Source of the DNA: Plantago major
Lineage: Eukaryota > Streptophyta > Magnoliopsida > Lamiales > Plantaginaceae
Assembly (NCBI GenBank): GCA_026545765.1
Contig: CM048840.1
Coordinates: 87,572,877-87,636,876 of the forward strand
Length of the DNA stretch: 64,000 nucleotides
Direction of reading: 5' to 3'
Shown here: piece after piece, positions 32,363 to 44,920 of the stretch
How positions within the stretch are numbered: position 1 is the first letter of the stretch
Layout: each line of letters begins with the position of its first letter
Notes under the pieces: generated by a model
Told to the model about the DNA's origin: nothing
Databases searched by the model: none
What the model saw: the letters and a program-made list of their open reading frames with translations, nothing else
Program-made: the position numbers and the translations under genes

Positions 32363-35300
32363 AGATAATGAGCTTTAATGTGAGAGGGTTAGGGGGTCTC
32401 CTAAAGAGAAAGGAGATCAAGGAGATGATTCGAAAAGAGAAGATTGATTTTATTTGTATACAAGAGACTAAAAAGGATGCAATTGAGAAAAAAAATAGTG
32501 GAATCACTTTGGGGTGGAGACAATGTTGATTGGATATTTTCGGGAGCTCAAAGGATGTCGGGGGGGGGGGGGGGGGGTTGCTTAGCATGTGGAATAGAGA
32601 TGTGTTTGAGAAAGAGAGCTTTTGGGGAGAACAAGGGGTTCTAGGAGTACATGGGAGATGGAGGGGAGAGGAAGTAAAGATCTTGAATGTGTACGCACCT
32701 TGTGTAGATGCAAAGAAGGAGGTGCTTTGGAAACAAATTGAGGAAAAAATAATATTGAACAAGGGACGATGGTGTGTGTGTGGGGATTTCAATGCAATTA
32801 GGTGTTTGGAAGAGAGGAGGGGAAGTTCTCATTGGGGGGGGGGGGGGGGGGCGGAGAAGAATGAGAGCGTTTAATGAATTTATCCAAATAACGGAGTTGA
32901 ATGATTTGCCATTGGTGAGGAGGAGATTTACATGGTATAGAGATAATGGAGCAAGTTGTAGTAGGCTAGATCGGTTCCTATTCTCTAATGAGTGGTTGTT
33001 GAGATGGCCGGAGTTGGTACAAGTCGGATTGAAGCGGAGAATTTCGGACCACGTTGCAATTATAGTCAAGGAGGGTGGTGTGGATTGGGGACCTAAACCC
33101 TTCCGTTTTATTAATAGTTGGGTGAAGGAGAAGGATTTTGCTAAAATTGTTGAAGATGAGTGGAGGAGAGAGGGAATTGGGGGGGGGGGGGGGGGGGGGG
33201 GTGTGATGAAAGAAAAACTTAAGAAGTTAAAAATGAAGTTGAATGAGTGGAATGGAAGAAAGGTTGGAGGAGTTAATGAAAAGATTGAAAGATTATCTAC
33301 ACAAATTGAGGAATTGGATATTATGCTGGAGGATAAAGGAGAAAATAATGATGTTGTGAAGATGAGTGTAAATACTGGGATCAGATTGGCGGCTAGAAAA
33401 TTAGCTGAGGAGGTGATGTCGGCTGGACAGAATCAAGGAGAAAATTTGGCGGCTGGCCAGTTGGTGGGGCAGGCTGTCGGCGGCTGGGCAAGAGACGTGG
33501 CAGCAATACAGGTGCCTAGGAGGTGTGTGATGGTGGGGCAGGTGGGTGGGAGATATGATAGCTTCCTTATGGTCTAACATTCTTGCCAACACATTATCTG
33601 GCGGATGTGCAGTTGATGTGGAGGCTGTGGAAGAATTGGGAAGTGGACAGAATGTGGGTAATTGTAGTGGGGGCCTACAGTTGACTAGTGGAGGGATAGA
33701 AAGCAGAGAAGGCATGGGAATTGCTACTGGTGTGAACCGAAGTAATGAGGTTAATGTGAGTGATATTGTCAGACAGAGACAAGAGGCTATGGTAGAGCTA
33801 CAAAGATTGTTACAAGTTCAGGAAGGTTTGAGAATTCAACAAGCAAAGTCCAAATGGATAAAAGAGGGAGATGCAAACGCAAAAATTTTCCACGGAGTGG
33901 TGGAAAGTAGGGGTAGAATTAATGGATTGAAAGGAGTGAGGATTAATGGTAAGTGGGTGGAGGGAGTGAAGGAGGTGAAGGAGGGGATTCGGGAATACTT
34001 TGCAAACCATTTCAAGAAGAGAGAGAGAGGTGGAGTTAGGATGATGAAAATTGAGGGAGAGAAGTTAGATGAGGAGAGTAGGCTGGAGTTGGAGAGGAAA
34101 TTTCAGGAAGATGAAATAAAGAGTGTCATATGGGATTGTGGTGTAGAAAAGAGCCGGGTCCGGATGGATTTGGGAGTCAATTTTATCGAACATGTTGGGA
34201 GGTGGTCAAGAAGGATTTGATGAGGATGTTCCATGAGTTTCACATGAATGAGAAGATTTGCAAAGGTATGAATACTACATTTATTACTTTTATCCCAGAG
34301 GTTAAAAATCCGGTGAACATAAATGAATATAGGCCAATTTCGCTTGTGAATAGTTTGTACAAGATTTTATCAAAGGTTTTGGCAAATAGGTTAGGAAAAA
34401 TACTTTGTAAAGTGGTGTCGGGGAACCAATCGGCCTTTGTAGGAAGTAGGAATATTTTAGATGGTATTTTAATTGCAAATGAAATTATCGATGAAGCTAA
34501 AAAGAAAAAGAAGAGCATTTTTATGTTTAAAATTGATTTTGAAAAGGCTTATGATTCGGTAAATTGGGAGTATCTCCTAGATATGTTGAAAGAACTTGGT
34601 TTTGGGAATAAGTGGATTAATTGGATGAAAGAATGTGTGCCAAGTGTCACTAGTTCCGTGTTGGTGAATGGAAGTCCTACAAAGGAGTTTGATGTTGCTA
34701 GAGGGTTGAGACAAGGGGATCCATTATCCCCTTTCTTATACCTTATAGTTGCGGAAGGCCTAAGTAGGATGTTCAAAAAGTTTGTGATTTGGGAAAATTC
34801 AAACCGGTGTTAGTAGGTGAAAAGAAAGTACCAATCTCGTATTTACAATTTGCGGATGACTCATTGATCATGGGAGAGATGTGTGTGGAAAATTTTGAAA
34901 TAATAAAGAGTGTGTTGAGGGCATTTGAAGTAGTCTCGGGACTTAAAATAAATTTTGGAAAAAGTAATTTGATGGGTTTTGGGTGTGAAAATGATGACAT
35001 TGTGACATATGCGAATTTTTTGAATTGTGAAGTGGGAAATTGTCCGTTTAATTACTTGGGATTGCCGGTGGGGGGAAGGGCGAGAGATAGGAAAATATGG
35101 GTAAAGATCAAGGAAAAATTTGAAAAAAGACTTGGGGTGTGGGAGAATAAATATTTGTCACCTGGAGGAAGGATAGTGTTGACTAAGGCGGTGTTGAATG
35201 CATTGCCTATGTACTACTTTTCCTTTTTCAAGGCACCTAAAGTGGTAATTGATGAACTAGTGAGCCTCCAACGACAATTTATTTGGGGTGGGAGCTTAGA

Positions 35301-36476
35301 GAAAGAGAGGAAAATAGCTTGGGTAAGATGAGACTTGGCGTGTGAGGAGAAGGCAGATGGGGGTCTTGGGATTAAGAATTTGCAACATTTTAACTTGTCA
35401 TTGCTAGGAAAGTGGGCTTGGAAATTGTTGATAGGTGGGAATGATCGTTGGATTAGAGTAGTGGAGTCTAAATATGGTGATTTTGGAAATAATGTAAAGT
35501 CGATAATAGAAGGAGGGTCAAGTAAAAATTCATGGTCGGATTGGTGGAAAGATCTTGTAAATAATGTGGGGTCTTCCGAGTGGTTCCTTAGTAATTGTAA
35601 AAAAATAATAGGTGATGGTAGTAATACTCGGTTTTGGCATGAAAAATGGGGGTCTTTTGAGAGTAGCTTGAAAATTTTGTATCCAAGATTATATAGGTTA
35701 GAAACAAATAAAGATTGTTTGGTGAAAGATAGAGTGTTAGCAAAAGAAAATGAAACTGAATTTACATGGCAATGGAGTCGAAATCTGCTGGAAAGGGAGC
35801 AGGCTGTTGTGACCGAATTAGAGGGGCTGTTGGTTGGATCCGGGATTAAGGAAGGTAGTGAGGACAAATGGGTGTGGTTAGGTGATAAGAATGAAGAGTA
35901 TACAACAAAAGATGGGTATAGAAAAATACATAAGAAAATGGAGGAAAATGCAATGAAAAAATGGGCTCCGGTGGTGTGGAATAAAATAGCCCCGGCTAAG
36001 GTAAACGCCTTTGTGTGGAAATTGCTCCAAAATAAAATACCATCAAAAGAAAATTTAAAAAAGAGAGGGGTGTTTCTTAGTGTAGAAAATCTTCGGTGTA
36101 AAATTTGTGATAAAGTTGATGTTGAAAGTGTGTGGCATATTTTTGGTGAATGCGACTTTGTAAATAAAGTGTGGGACTTGGTGTATGATTGGTTGGATTG
36201 TAAAAGAGTGGTGATAATATTGAGAATTTGTTGGAAAATCATGTGAAAGAAAGAGTAAGAGGAGATAAAGAAATTTGGATTGCAATTTGGCATGCTTGTG
36301 TTTGGCATATTTGGTTGAGGAGAAATAACGAGATTTATAATGATTGCAAGGAAAGTCCGTGGAACCTTTTGGAAAAAATTAAAGTAACTTGTTGGACATG
36401 GCTCAAGGCAAAAGGAAAATTGAATGAGTATAATAATGTGAGTTCGTTGCTCTTGGAGCCGTCTTTGTGTTTCTAA
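32359..36476 (+). pseudogene. LINE ORF2: endonuclease, reverse transcriptase, zf-RVT
   Basis: It starts at ATG 32359 (KIMSFNVRGLGG). The AP endonuclease has FICIQETKK, NVYAPC, CVCGDFNAI and RRISDHVAI. After a linker, RT has EPGPDGFGSQFYR, YRPISLVNSLYKILSKVLANR, FKIDFEKAYDSVNWE, GLRQGDPLSPFLY and FADDS at the active site. Then come NYLGLPVGG and the zf-RVT part (KVNAFVWKLL...CKIC...HIFGEC). Frameshifts lie near 32480, 32560-32577 (18 G), 32834-32851 (18 G), 33550, 34140, 34785 and 36215; a TGA is at 35329. The linker at about 33360-33760 is Gly/Ala/Val-rich and unlike the usual connector. The enzyme would perform target-primed reverse transcription; this copy cannot. Confidence 0.92.
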
Positions 36477-36839
36477 AAATGTGCAGGTGTAAATCGAACA
36501 CGGAGCTGGTGTAGGATTGTGTTTCTGGGCTTAGGAAGTCAAGACAGCAAGTAGATAGGAGAGTTGGGCGATGTCAGGAAAGGAAGAATTGGAGGACACT
36601 TGTGATGAGCAACGCATGGGGACAGATTGAATATTAGGAGAGGTCATTGATGGGGGTAAGTGGAACCGGTAGTGAAAAGTGCTTTTCGGCTTTCATGATC
36701 TAATCGGTTGACAACTCGAGGAACTAAACCATTGTGATTTAGTTTTAAATATCTCGAGGTATCCTCATTTTGGTGAATCTTGTTGTGGAAGGAGCCGGAG
36801 ACACATCTTAAATTTCTTGCCAATTGTTGTCTTGCGAAC

Positions 36840-37250
36840 ATTGGGTGTAGGGGGATGGATAATATGGTTTGCGCTAGTTGAGCCGTGACCACGCCTTAAA
36901 TTGCTTGCCACTTGCTTTGAAAGATAAGCATAGGGTGGAGGGGTGTGGCTAGTAGTGCTCAATTTTTCGTATTCGATGACCGTCTCTTAAACTTCTTGCC
37001 CTTTGTTTTCTTGGGAACTTTGGGTGTAGGGATGTGTTTCCTTGCTTTTGAATTTCTTGTGAACTTTGGGTGTAGGGGGATGGACAATATGGTTTGACTC
37101 AATGAGTCGTGACCACGCCTTAAATTTCTTGCCACTTGCTTTGAAAGATAAGCATAGGGTGGAGGGGCGTGGCTAGCTAGTGCTCTTTGTTTCGTATTCC
37201 ATGACCGTCTCTTAAATTTCTTGCCTCTTGTTTTTTTGAAATATTTTAGC
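36840..37250 (+). repeat. Two-copy ~225-bp tandem repeat in the LINE 3' UTR
   Basis: TTGGGTGTAGGGGGATGGA at about 36840 recurs at about 37066; ACCACGCCTTAAATT recurs at 36888 and 37112; GATAAGCATAGGGTGGAGGGG recurs as well. No coding. Confidence 0.8.
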
Positions 37251-37653
37251 ACCTTTAGGCCCCTAGTTTGGTGTGGGGTGAAGGAGTGGTTTGTGGTTAA
37301 AGGAATTGACGGTTTTAAGGAGTTGACGGGGCGAATTCATGAGACATACCTATGGAATTGACGGTGGTGGAGTCCGGGATATTAATGGTTCCCGTTGACG
37401 GTTAGTACTTGCTACTATTATGAGATTCATGGCTTGGAATCCGGGATGGTAATGGTTCCCGTGGATGGTCGCATTTTTGTTCTAGATTTTATATGATGGT
37501 TTTGAGAATGTTAGAGTTACTTTGTAAGTTTGAGAGTGATGTGGTTTTGATTTGTAATGTAATACTCATCCGAGCATGCTTATGCTCTTGTTGACATTTT
37601 GAGGTTATATATATTATTTTGCCGTTTCAAAAAAAAAGGGAAACTCATTTCCC

Positions 37654-38017
37654 CTTTTTAAAATGCCTTTGTCCCTTCTAGACAAATTAATGTCAATGTC
37701 ATGATCGCAAATGAAATGTTGCACACTATGGGAAAAAAAAAAGAAAGTCTTCAAAACAACACTGCAGCCGGCATAGCCAAAGTTATTCACAAAAGTCCCG
37801 TTTCGCTACAGAAAACCTACCAAGCGATCTCAAATCTCGACCCAATCAGTATTGTTGAGATCCTTGCAAGTCGTATATCTTGTTTATGTAAGCCCCGATC
37901 CAAAAAAGTATTCGATGTTCTTCCTCGGTTGCATAATCCTAAGCTTTCGTGCCTTCTATCTCCTTGTTTTCTTACAAAAACTTTACCGCAATTTTTGTAA
38001 TGTATTCCTCACCTTGT
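37654..38017. other. Sequence between LINE and LTR remnant, unidentified
   Basis: A 99-residue plus-strand frame at 37701-38000 matches nothing I recognise and lacks gene-like surroundings. Not called. Confidence 0.3.
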
Positions 38018-38573
38018 AACGAACCCGCAGAAACTTATTTCATGAAAATTGGATGAAAAATGAAGCCGTACGGAAGTCCGGAATTTCATGTTTTGGCCGA
38101 AGATACATTTTTCTTCTTTCTGTTCGTGTTCGACCTTTTTGCATGCATGGAAACATGTAAGCTTGTTACTTGTCTTCAAGATGACATCGCAGTGATTTCA
38201 TAGCCTCTATATCTTGTCCCCTTCAACTCAATTATTTACGTTATGATTTGTTTTGGGTTCTTACATTCATGGTTGGTTGTGTTTGTCGGAGGTTTCAAGG
38301 TGCAAGTTAGTGGAGCTTTGGTGGTCTAGCTAGGTTAAGCTTGGTTTCGAGTCGACCTTCAGGTAAGGGGGATTTCTTGTCACTTTTATTTTATTTTCTG
38401 TATTATCATATATGTATAGTTTTAATGTTTGACAAATGACTTAGGGTTATTATATCAAGATATGAGACTTGATATAATAGTCTATTCGAAAGGATCAAGT
38501 ATGTAAAACCCAAAAGTGTATTTTTACGATGCATGTGATGTGTGAATTAAAATAAAATGTACGGGTTCTTACA
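38018..38573 (-). mobile_element. LTR-like remnant (Ty3 style)
   Basis: The ends are TGTAACGAACCCG and (reversed) TGTAAGAACCCG. On the minus strand the purine stretch AAGGAGCGAGGAA lies directly before TGTAAGAACCC, as a polypurine tract before a 3' LTR. Confidence 0.45.
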
Positions 38574-39100
38574 TTCCTCGCTCCTTAAAAGAAGTTTCCT
38601 CCTAGAAACTTAACCCCACTACACACCCCGACAAAACAAAATCTTAGACCTACACCCGACAAACCAAAACCTGACACCTAAACCCGACAAAAAGAAACCT
38701 CAACTCCCTGCTAACTAATCTTTACTCCCTTATAGACTCAAACATACCCAACAAACCGAAACCTTGGCTTCTACACCCAAGAAAACGAAACCTAGGCTCT
38801 GATACCACTTTTGTCACGCCCCAAAACCAAAACACTTTGGCGCGACCGACCGTCTATCGTGAGATGGGCTCACGCTAAGACGAAGCCTCAATTTTAGTTA
38901 CAAAACCATTTTAATGGTAATTCATAGCATTTAAACACAAAATACAAATACAATTCTACAACACTCGAACTTATACAACCTTCAGGAAATACAAAACATT
39001 CACCTAAGACATCTACTTGCTCTAACCCAACTTGACTCCGCCAGCAACCTCCTCAAAAACAGAGCCACTCAGACCACTGGAAAAAAAAGTGTAAGTTACT
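38574..39100 (-). mobile_element. Internal remnant with PBS, and start of a second LTR
   Basis: GCTCTGATACCA at 38795-38806 (minus strand TGGTATCAGAGC, initiator tRNA-Met site) is followed within 7 bases by TGTCACGCCCC. Only about 220 bp separate this PBS from the polypurine tract, so coding sequence is gone. The right boundary is not clear. Confidence 0.45.
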
Positions 39101-41084
39101 TGACTTCATGGACTTGTAATTGAACACATAGTATTTTGGATTGGCTTGGACCATATGAAGCGTTTATCCAATTTCTTTCGATTAGGCTTGTTTAAGTGTT
39201 TGGACCTAATTTGGTCAAATTGGTCAATAACGTATTTTTTACCAATACAATAGCAAGAATAATAAACATAATATCAATAAAAAGAACACCAAGTACAAGA
39301 GTTGAAAGATTGATGATGACGAATGCGTTCTTCATTCTTGTTGTACTTCAAAGGAAGTAGGGTTATGATTTTGAGAGGCCTAAGCATTGCTTATATAGTT
39401 GTTTGTAGCTGAGAATTTCATGCATAACCCTCCATAAGAGGTGGTGGATCGCGGGCCAAAACGCGTGAAGAACTTGGACTGAACTTCTAGGAATCAACAT
39501 GTGTTGGGCGGCCGCAGACCTTCGTTTTATGCTCCAACTTTCGGTTTTTAACTTCGAGTCCTTTTTCAGATGTCTAAACTTCGTTAGCTTGAAAAATGGT
39601 CTTCTACAATGTTTTAGTACTGCGGTAAAGCTTCACATCGGTGGGTCCCATGCCTTCATTGGATTCTTCTAACTCGTTGTATGCATTGATGATCGTTTAT
39701 CGGTATTTTCTCAGATTATACGTATTTCTTCGTATTTGCTCCAATAATCGCCATAATCTCTTCACTTTGCATATTTGTACCTCGTAAATCATCAAAACAT
39801 GTAATTAGGCATAATATGACAATAATATTCAATATTGCACCAAAACGACGGTTAAAAGTGGCCTTAAATCGCACATTCATTGGCTCATCAGTCAACATGG
39901 AGATAATTCGTCAGCCCAATGGTCGTTATAGGTAGAACATCTTCTGTTTCTACCATTTGAAGTTTGAGCCCATAAACTTCTTCAGTTTTTCCCCATGGTT
40001 AGCAGGAGCAACATTCACACGAACAACATGTACTTATGTTGTTGGGCAGAGGGGTGACACTCAGTCCTTAAGATGTTATTGGCCCCGCTCTGGTGGTTAC
40101 GGTTTGCTTAGCAAATAGTCTCCCAAGATAGAACAACACTGAGTTATAATTCTTGCACCTGAACTACTAACTTGGGCGAACTACTGCAATAATGGAAGAT
40201 TTAGGCTTTTAGAGAGTAAGAGAGAAAAAAGAAGGATGGATTTCGTGTGTGTTGAAAATCCGAATATGGGGGTTTATTTATAGTTTCTAAGAGTTAAGTG
40301 ATATGTGTGACTATTCGTGAATAAGTCCCTGAAAAGTTGTTTCTCAAACAGACATATCCGTTTTAAACAAATATGTTCAGTTCACACCCCAAGCGAATGG
40401 AGTGCACCATTTCACTTAAGCCCATTCTGAACAGGCATAAATGTTGGGATTTTCCATTCCGGACTTCTCTTTTGGGCTTAACCAAACATAGTAGGTTTCT
40501 GGCCAAACAATATATAGTCAACTCAAGATCGACTGCGACCCGAGGCCCTGGCCCGGCTCCTAGCGGACTCTGGCAGGTGCGCTTAGGTCAACGTTGGAGC
40601 CATCTAGCTCCTCCCCGCTACAAAACTATGGGTGCCCCCTTGGGGCCAAAACCATTAACCAAGTCTTGAACTTTTATCTTGTTCTTTCTCTATTAATTTT
40701 AGCCATGTGAGACTTGTTTCATTCTAACTCTTGACATTACAACATTAATGTATCAACCAACACAATTTGACCTTCAATAATAATGATTTTTTTAGTAATT
40801 TTTGTTCAATTGTCATCTACTACTATAATCTATTACTCACTTCGTTTTTTTTAAATGTTTACTATTTGTCATTTTTAATTTTTTTTTACATTTTAACGTT
40901 TCCACTATCTCCAACTTCTTAATTTTTTTTTTTATCTATCTTTCATACTCTATCTATTTTCTCAATTACCTTTCTATTAATTAAAAAAAATGAAATCGCA
41001 AAATCCCAACGATCCCGTACCTATATTTGGGATGGATTTAAGTAGCGATCCCGATCCCGAATTCTAAATTCCGAACCCAGCCCT
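39101..41084. other. Intergenic sequence, nothing recognised
   Basis: Short frames only. A GC-richer patch at 40530-40660 has no clear motif. Some of this may be further LTR debris. Confidence 0.4.
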
Positions 41085-44000
41085 ACGCCAGCAACATCAT
41101 CCGTCGCCTTCCATTGAACTCTTCCCCATTGCAGTCTGGATCTAAACCAGTGAAGTTCGGCGCTTCATCTTCAACTGTTGCAGCTCAAGGGTGGGTCCGC
41201 TAAGGTATACGGTATACCTATCCCTCAACCATGTAACCCTAATCCCTAATTTTCCGATTATATATATATCTGAAGATCACTGCTCGAAATAGTTAAAACT
41301 AGGTTATTAGAAAGATCACCGATTAAATTCTGCACTTGTTCTTCTTAATTCTCCCTCAACATCACAGATTGCTTGGTATGACATAGCTGTATGGCTTTTT
41401 TATTTTTTTTGGTACACTATTTATGTATCTCTATTTTCCCATGTTAATGGTATAACATTGGCCTTGTAGCCTGTTACAGCTGTTTTCCTTAAGATGACTA
41501 GTGTTCCAAGCTTGCAATCCTCATCTTGCATTTCTGAATGTGTAATAATGTTGTTCACAAGCTTACGAAATACAAAAAATAAGCTAAAATGTTGTTGCAT
41601 TGGCAAGGCTGTGCTGTGATTTGGAGGCACTGGGCATTGGACTGAATAAGTTAGCTAGAATGGTCTTGAACCATATTAACAGCTTCATGTGAGTTACATA
41701 TTGAATTCTGTAGAATATAAAACATCTAGAGCTGACTAAGTCCGTTAGGACATGCCAAGTGTATGGAGATACATACACATACCTGTAGGATAGCATAGGC
41801 ATTTAGATACTGGTGTGGTGCAAATTTTAATTTTTAGAATTTTTGGGGTTGTTATGTTGAATATATTAGGGAAAAGCTTTTGTTAATTGTTACATGATAA
41901 CAGAAAGAGTTCAGCCTCATATGAGCTGGTCCTGTGGTCTATCACTTGGTGCTTAAGTCGGTCATTCCTGAAAAGTTCCAGTTGAAATTTTACCTGAATC
42001 TTAGACGTAGCTTTGTGTCATTTTATCCTTGATGTTTCATTTCTTATGCTCTGTTTGTGTCAGGCTTAATGGAAAATTAGGAACTAGCAAGGCAGATATA
42101 GATTAGTGCTCTGGTAATTTCTAACTTCCTGTATCCTGTTATATTTCTGAGATATAATGATCTGACCTAGGCGCTAGAGTCTATATAGCTAGCTCTAAGT
42201 TAATCCAATATAAAATTATGGTTTGAATGTTCCTTTTCGTAAAACTTGCATACAAGAGTGAATCCAGAGATACGACTTACTTGAAGGGAGCAGCCTAGAC
42301 TATTTTGTTTGGTCATAGAAATGAATAGTCATTTGTTGACATTATACTATCTTTCCTTATTTATACAATGATATCTGTTAACTTTGGTCTTTCTTTGTTA
42401 TTTTTCACTTGGAAAGCAGATTAAGGATATTTACGTTTTAAGGTATAAATGTTTTGAGTTAATGAATTTTATTACTGGCATAGAGAATTTGATCCAGCTC
42501 AGGCCACATCTGCAGAATTAAATAAAATGGACAGATTCAAGGAATTTGACATGCGTAAAAGAATGGACCAATCAGAGAATGAGAGATTGCCAAATAATTG
42601 AACGAGGTTGATAGCATAGAATTGCTCAAAATCTTTTTTGCTTAATATATCGTATAGATAGAAAATAGATTCCCTAAAAGTTGATAAGGCCGGCTGTACA
42701 GGAACAGTCGACTCCAGTTTCCATTGCTTTGCTTTCTCATCCCAACAACAAAATTTACAATTAAGTCTTTGCCTTATCCAGATGCATAGCAACAATCATC
42801 AAGTCAGGGATATGCCGGTGAGATCAATTTCTAATCCATGCCTTCTATATTTATTGAGCAACTTTTGTGAGAGGCCGTCTCTCGGAGATACCAAATAAAA
42901 CATCACATACTTATTTGTTACAAACATCACATGTTTAGAAAAGCAGATAATGCAATTATAATGTTGGTTTATTATACACACGATGTTTGAACTTTGAAGT
43001 TAATCATATTCGTAATTCAATATATGATGTTGATTTGGTCTCCCCGAGAGACGGTCTCTCGCAAAAGTTTATACTAATATTTATTTATTTATTTTCCCCT
43101 AATTTGTTCTGTTATGTTGTATAGCAAGATAAGGTATATGACCACAGATTCCAGCGCACTGATCAGTGGATGCCAGTTTATTCATGGCTGGAATCGCTTA
43201 ACACTGATGAGGTCGTCAAGTCCCAAGATGTACTTGACTGGCTCAATGCAAACCCTGATATCAGAGACGATTTGTACGCTCGTCATTCCCGTTACCATTT
43301 GACTCATTATATCAAGAAATGCCATGTCAAAATCTTGAAGCGAAAGGAAAAACAGGTTGGTTAATAATTTCACCTTTTTATTCATTTTATTGGATCAATT
43401 AAACATAACATTTACTTGATCAGGTTTTCTGCTTACAGCTTACGTAAGTTACATTGGCTTTGTTTTTGTGAGAGCTGAGCCTATCTTTTGGCTCTTGAAT
43501 GCTTGCTGATACTCGCCAATTTTGAGTGGAACAGGGATTAATTATTGCCAAAATACCTCCTCCGAAGAGTGATCAGAATGCTGAAGTGAAGGTTCCTACT
43601 CTACCCCATTTCACTGGTAAATTTCCTTTGATCTATGAATTCCTAAATCGAACAGAATTGCAAACTATTGTATCGATGTACATTATATTGACTCGGATAA
43701 TTTGGGGCTTGTATATTTCTGTGCAATTTTAAGAACATGAGGAACATATTTGCATATTTTGAAGAACATAGGTACATTGATGCATTCTACCCTGAGATTT
43801 GATGGTTTTTATCAGTTTTTTATTTTAAAGCACCATGCTGGTCTGCTAGTATTATGTTTTCTGGTTGATAAAGTTCCCTTGTGGTAAAAAAAATAAAATA
43901 TAAAGTATAAAGTAAAAAGAAAGACTGAAAAACTTAAGACCATTTGTACAATTCCTCATTTACTCCTACATGATTTACTAGGATATGCAACCATTGCAGG

Positions 44001-44223
44001 CAATACTTCCATCGGTGCTCCCAAAGACGGTGATTTATATAAAGCAAAACAGATTGAAGCCTTGCGCAAATATGAGATGTAAGAGAGCCAGCTATTATTT
44101 CTTGCCCAATTTGAAAATTTGAGTTTGCTAATCTGTTACTTATAACTCATGCATCTGTTTTTCAGTCTACTAGAGTTTGAGAAACAACTTGCACCTGTCT
44201 TTGGCAAGCGTGAAAACCGCTGA
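41085..44223 (+). CDS. Small conserved plant protein, perhaps mitochondrial; function unknown
   Basis: Firm exons are 43125-43355, 43535-43616, 44000-44078 and 44166-44223 (stop TGA), joined in phase by GT-AG introns. They encode DKVYDHRFQRTDQWMPVYSW, WLNANPDIRDDLYARHSRYH, IIAKIPPPK, a PHFTGNTSIGAPKDGD block and EFEKQLAPVFGKRENR. A short exon ending ATGCCG/GTGAG at about 42781-42816 fits before them. An Arg/Ser-rich sequence at about 41085-41195 (YASNIIRRLPLNSSPL) looks like a mitochondrial presequence and may be exon 1, but no ATG is seen upstream and its donor is unclear. The protein would have about 170 residues. I do not recognise the family. If exon 1 is truncated by inserted DNA at about 41060 the gene could be dead. 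Confidence 0.6.
42860..43070. mobile_element. MITE in an intron of the small gene, 211 bp
   Basis: Terminal inverted repeats AACTTTTGTGAGAGGCCGTC and (reversed right end) AAACTTTTGCGAGAGACCGTC; AT-rich centre; no coding. Superfamily not certain. Confidence 0.75.
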
Positions 44224-44514
44224 GAAATCAAAACCACATGCACCAGTTTGATGCATTTGCAAGAGTGGAGCAGTTTTGCTTGCTTTCAAGTTCATCCTGT
44301 AGCTTAAGTATCATTATTGCAGAAATCATCCTTGTATAGATCAGGAATCGTGTATATATAGATCTTTCCTATAGGCTTCTATCTGCTTTATTTCAAGTCT
44401 GATCTTTGATCTAGTTGCCGTTATGGTTATTGATCAAAATGTCATCTAGTGCGCTACAATGCTAATGAACCGTCTTACTAGTATATTTTTTTGCTGTGCT
44501 CATCTTCTACAATA

Positions 44515-44709
44515 TTCCTTCTTTCTTTCCCCCCGCAAAACTTAATACATTTGACATTTTTAGTCGTCACACTGAACAAATAATTAACAATCCTAATTTT
44601 ACACACATTACACTGTTTGTGACCTTTTTGGCATTCATCATTTATTTTAACATTTAACTCAAAATTGCACGTAAACACTAGTGTATTAAGTTCTCTGGGA
44701 CGGAGGGAG
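44515..44709. mobile_element. Stowaway-like MITE, 195 bp
   Basis: The right end ACGGAGGGAG pairs with the left TTCCTTCTTTC; the following TTAATACA parts also pair. TA flanks at 44513-44514 and 44710-44711. It lies about 300 bp after the small gene's stop. Confidence 0.7.
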
Positions 44710-44920
44710 TAGGAAACTTTAAGAAAAGACATTTCATGTTCGGATATGGGTGTCCACAACCTCTTAAATCATCGAATTGTATAAGATTCGGGTTCTTATA
44801 AGTTAAAAACTTCAACGTTTCGGTAATAACCTAAGATATGTCATTCTAAGCTAGGTCCCCTTCTTAAGCTATGATACAAGAGGTTAACATAGAGCTTAAG
44901 AAGCTATAGCTGTTACAGAG

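Larger units (their letters stand above)
30082..37637 (+). mobile_element. Full-length L1-like LINE, 7.56 kb
   Basis: Identical 16-bp target duplications GGGAAACTCATTTCCC lie at 30066-30081 and 37638-37653. The 3' end is TTTCAAAAAAAAA. ORF1 with an RRM-like domain is followed by ORF2 with endonuclease, reverse transcriptase and zf-RVT region. Both frames are broken by stops and frameshifts, many at A or G runs. The perfect target duplication suggests a moderately recent insertion. Confidence 0.93.

Noticed and set aside
32082..32792. 236-residue minus-strand frame
   Set aside because: Antisense to LINE ORF1/ORF2 and through a G run.
35214..36308. 364-residue minus-strand open frame
   Set aside because: It lies antisense to the LINE ORF2 C-terminal coding sequence, which is clearly real; composition is Ser/Phe-rich as expected of a shadow frame.
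42499..42795. 98-residue minus-strand frame
   Set aside because: No recognisable domain, and it overlaps a likely exon/intron border of the plus-strand gene.
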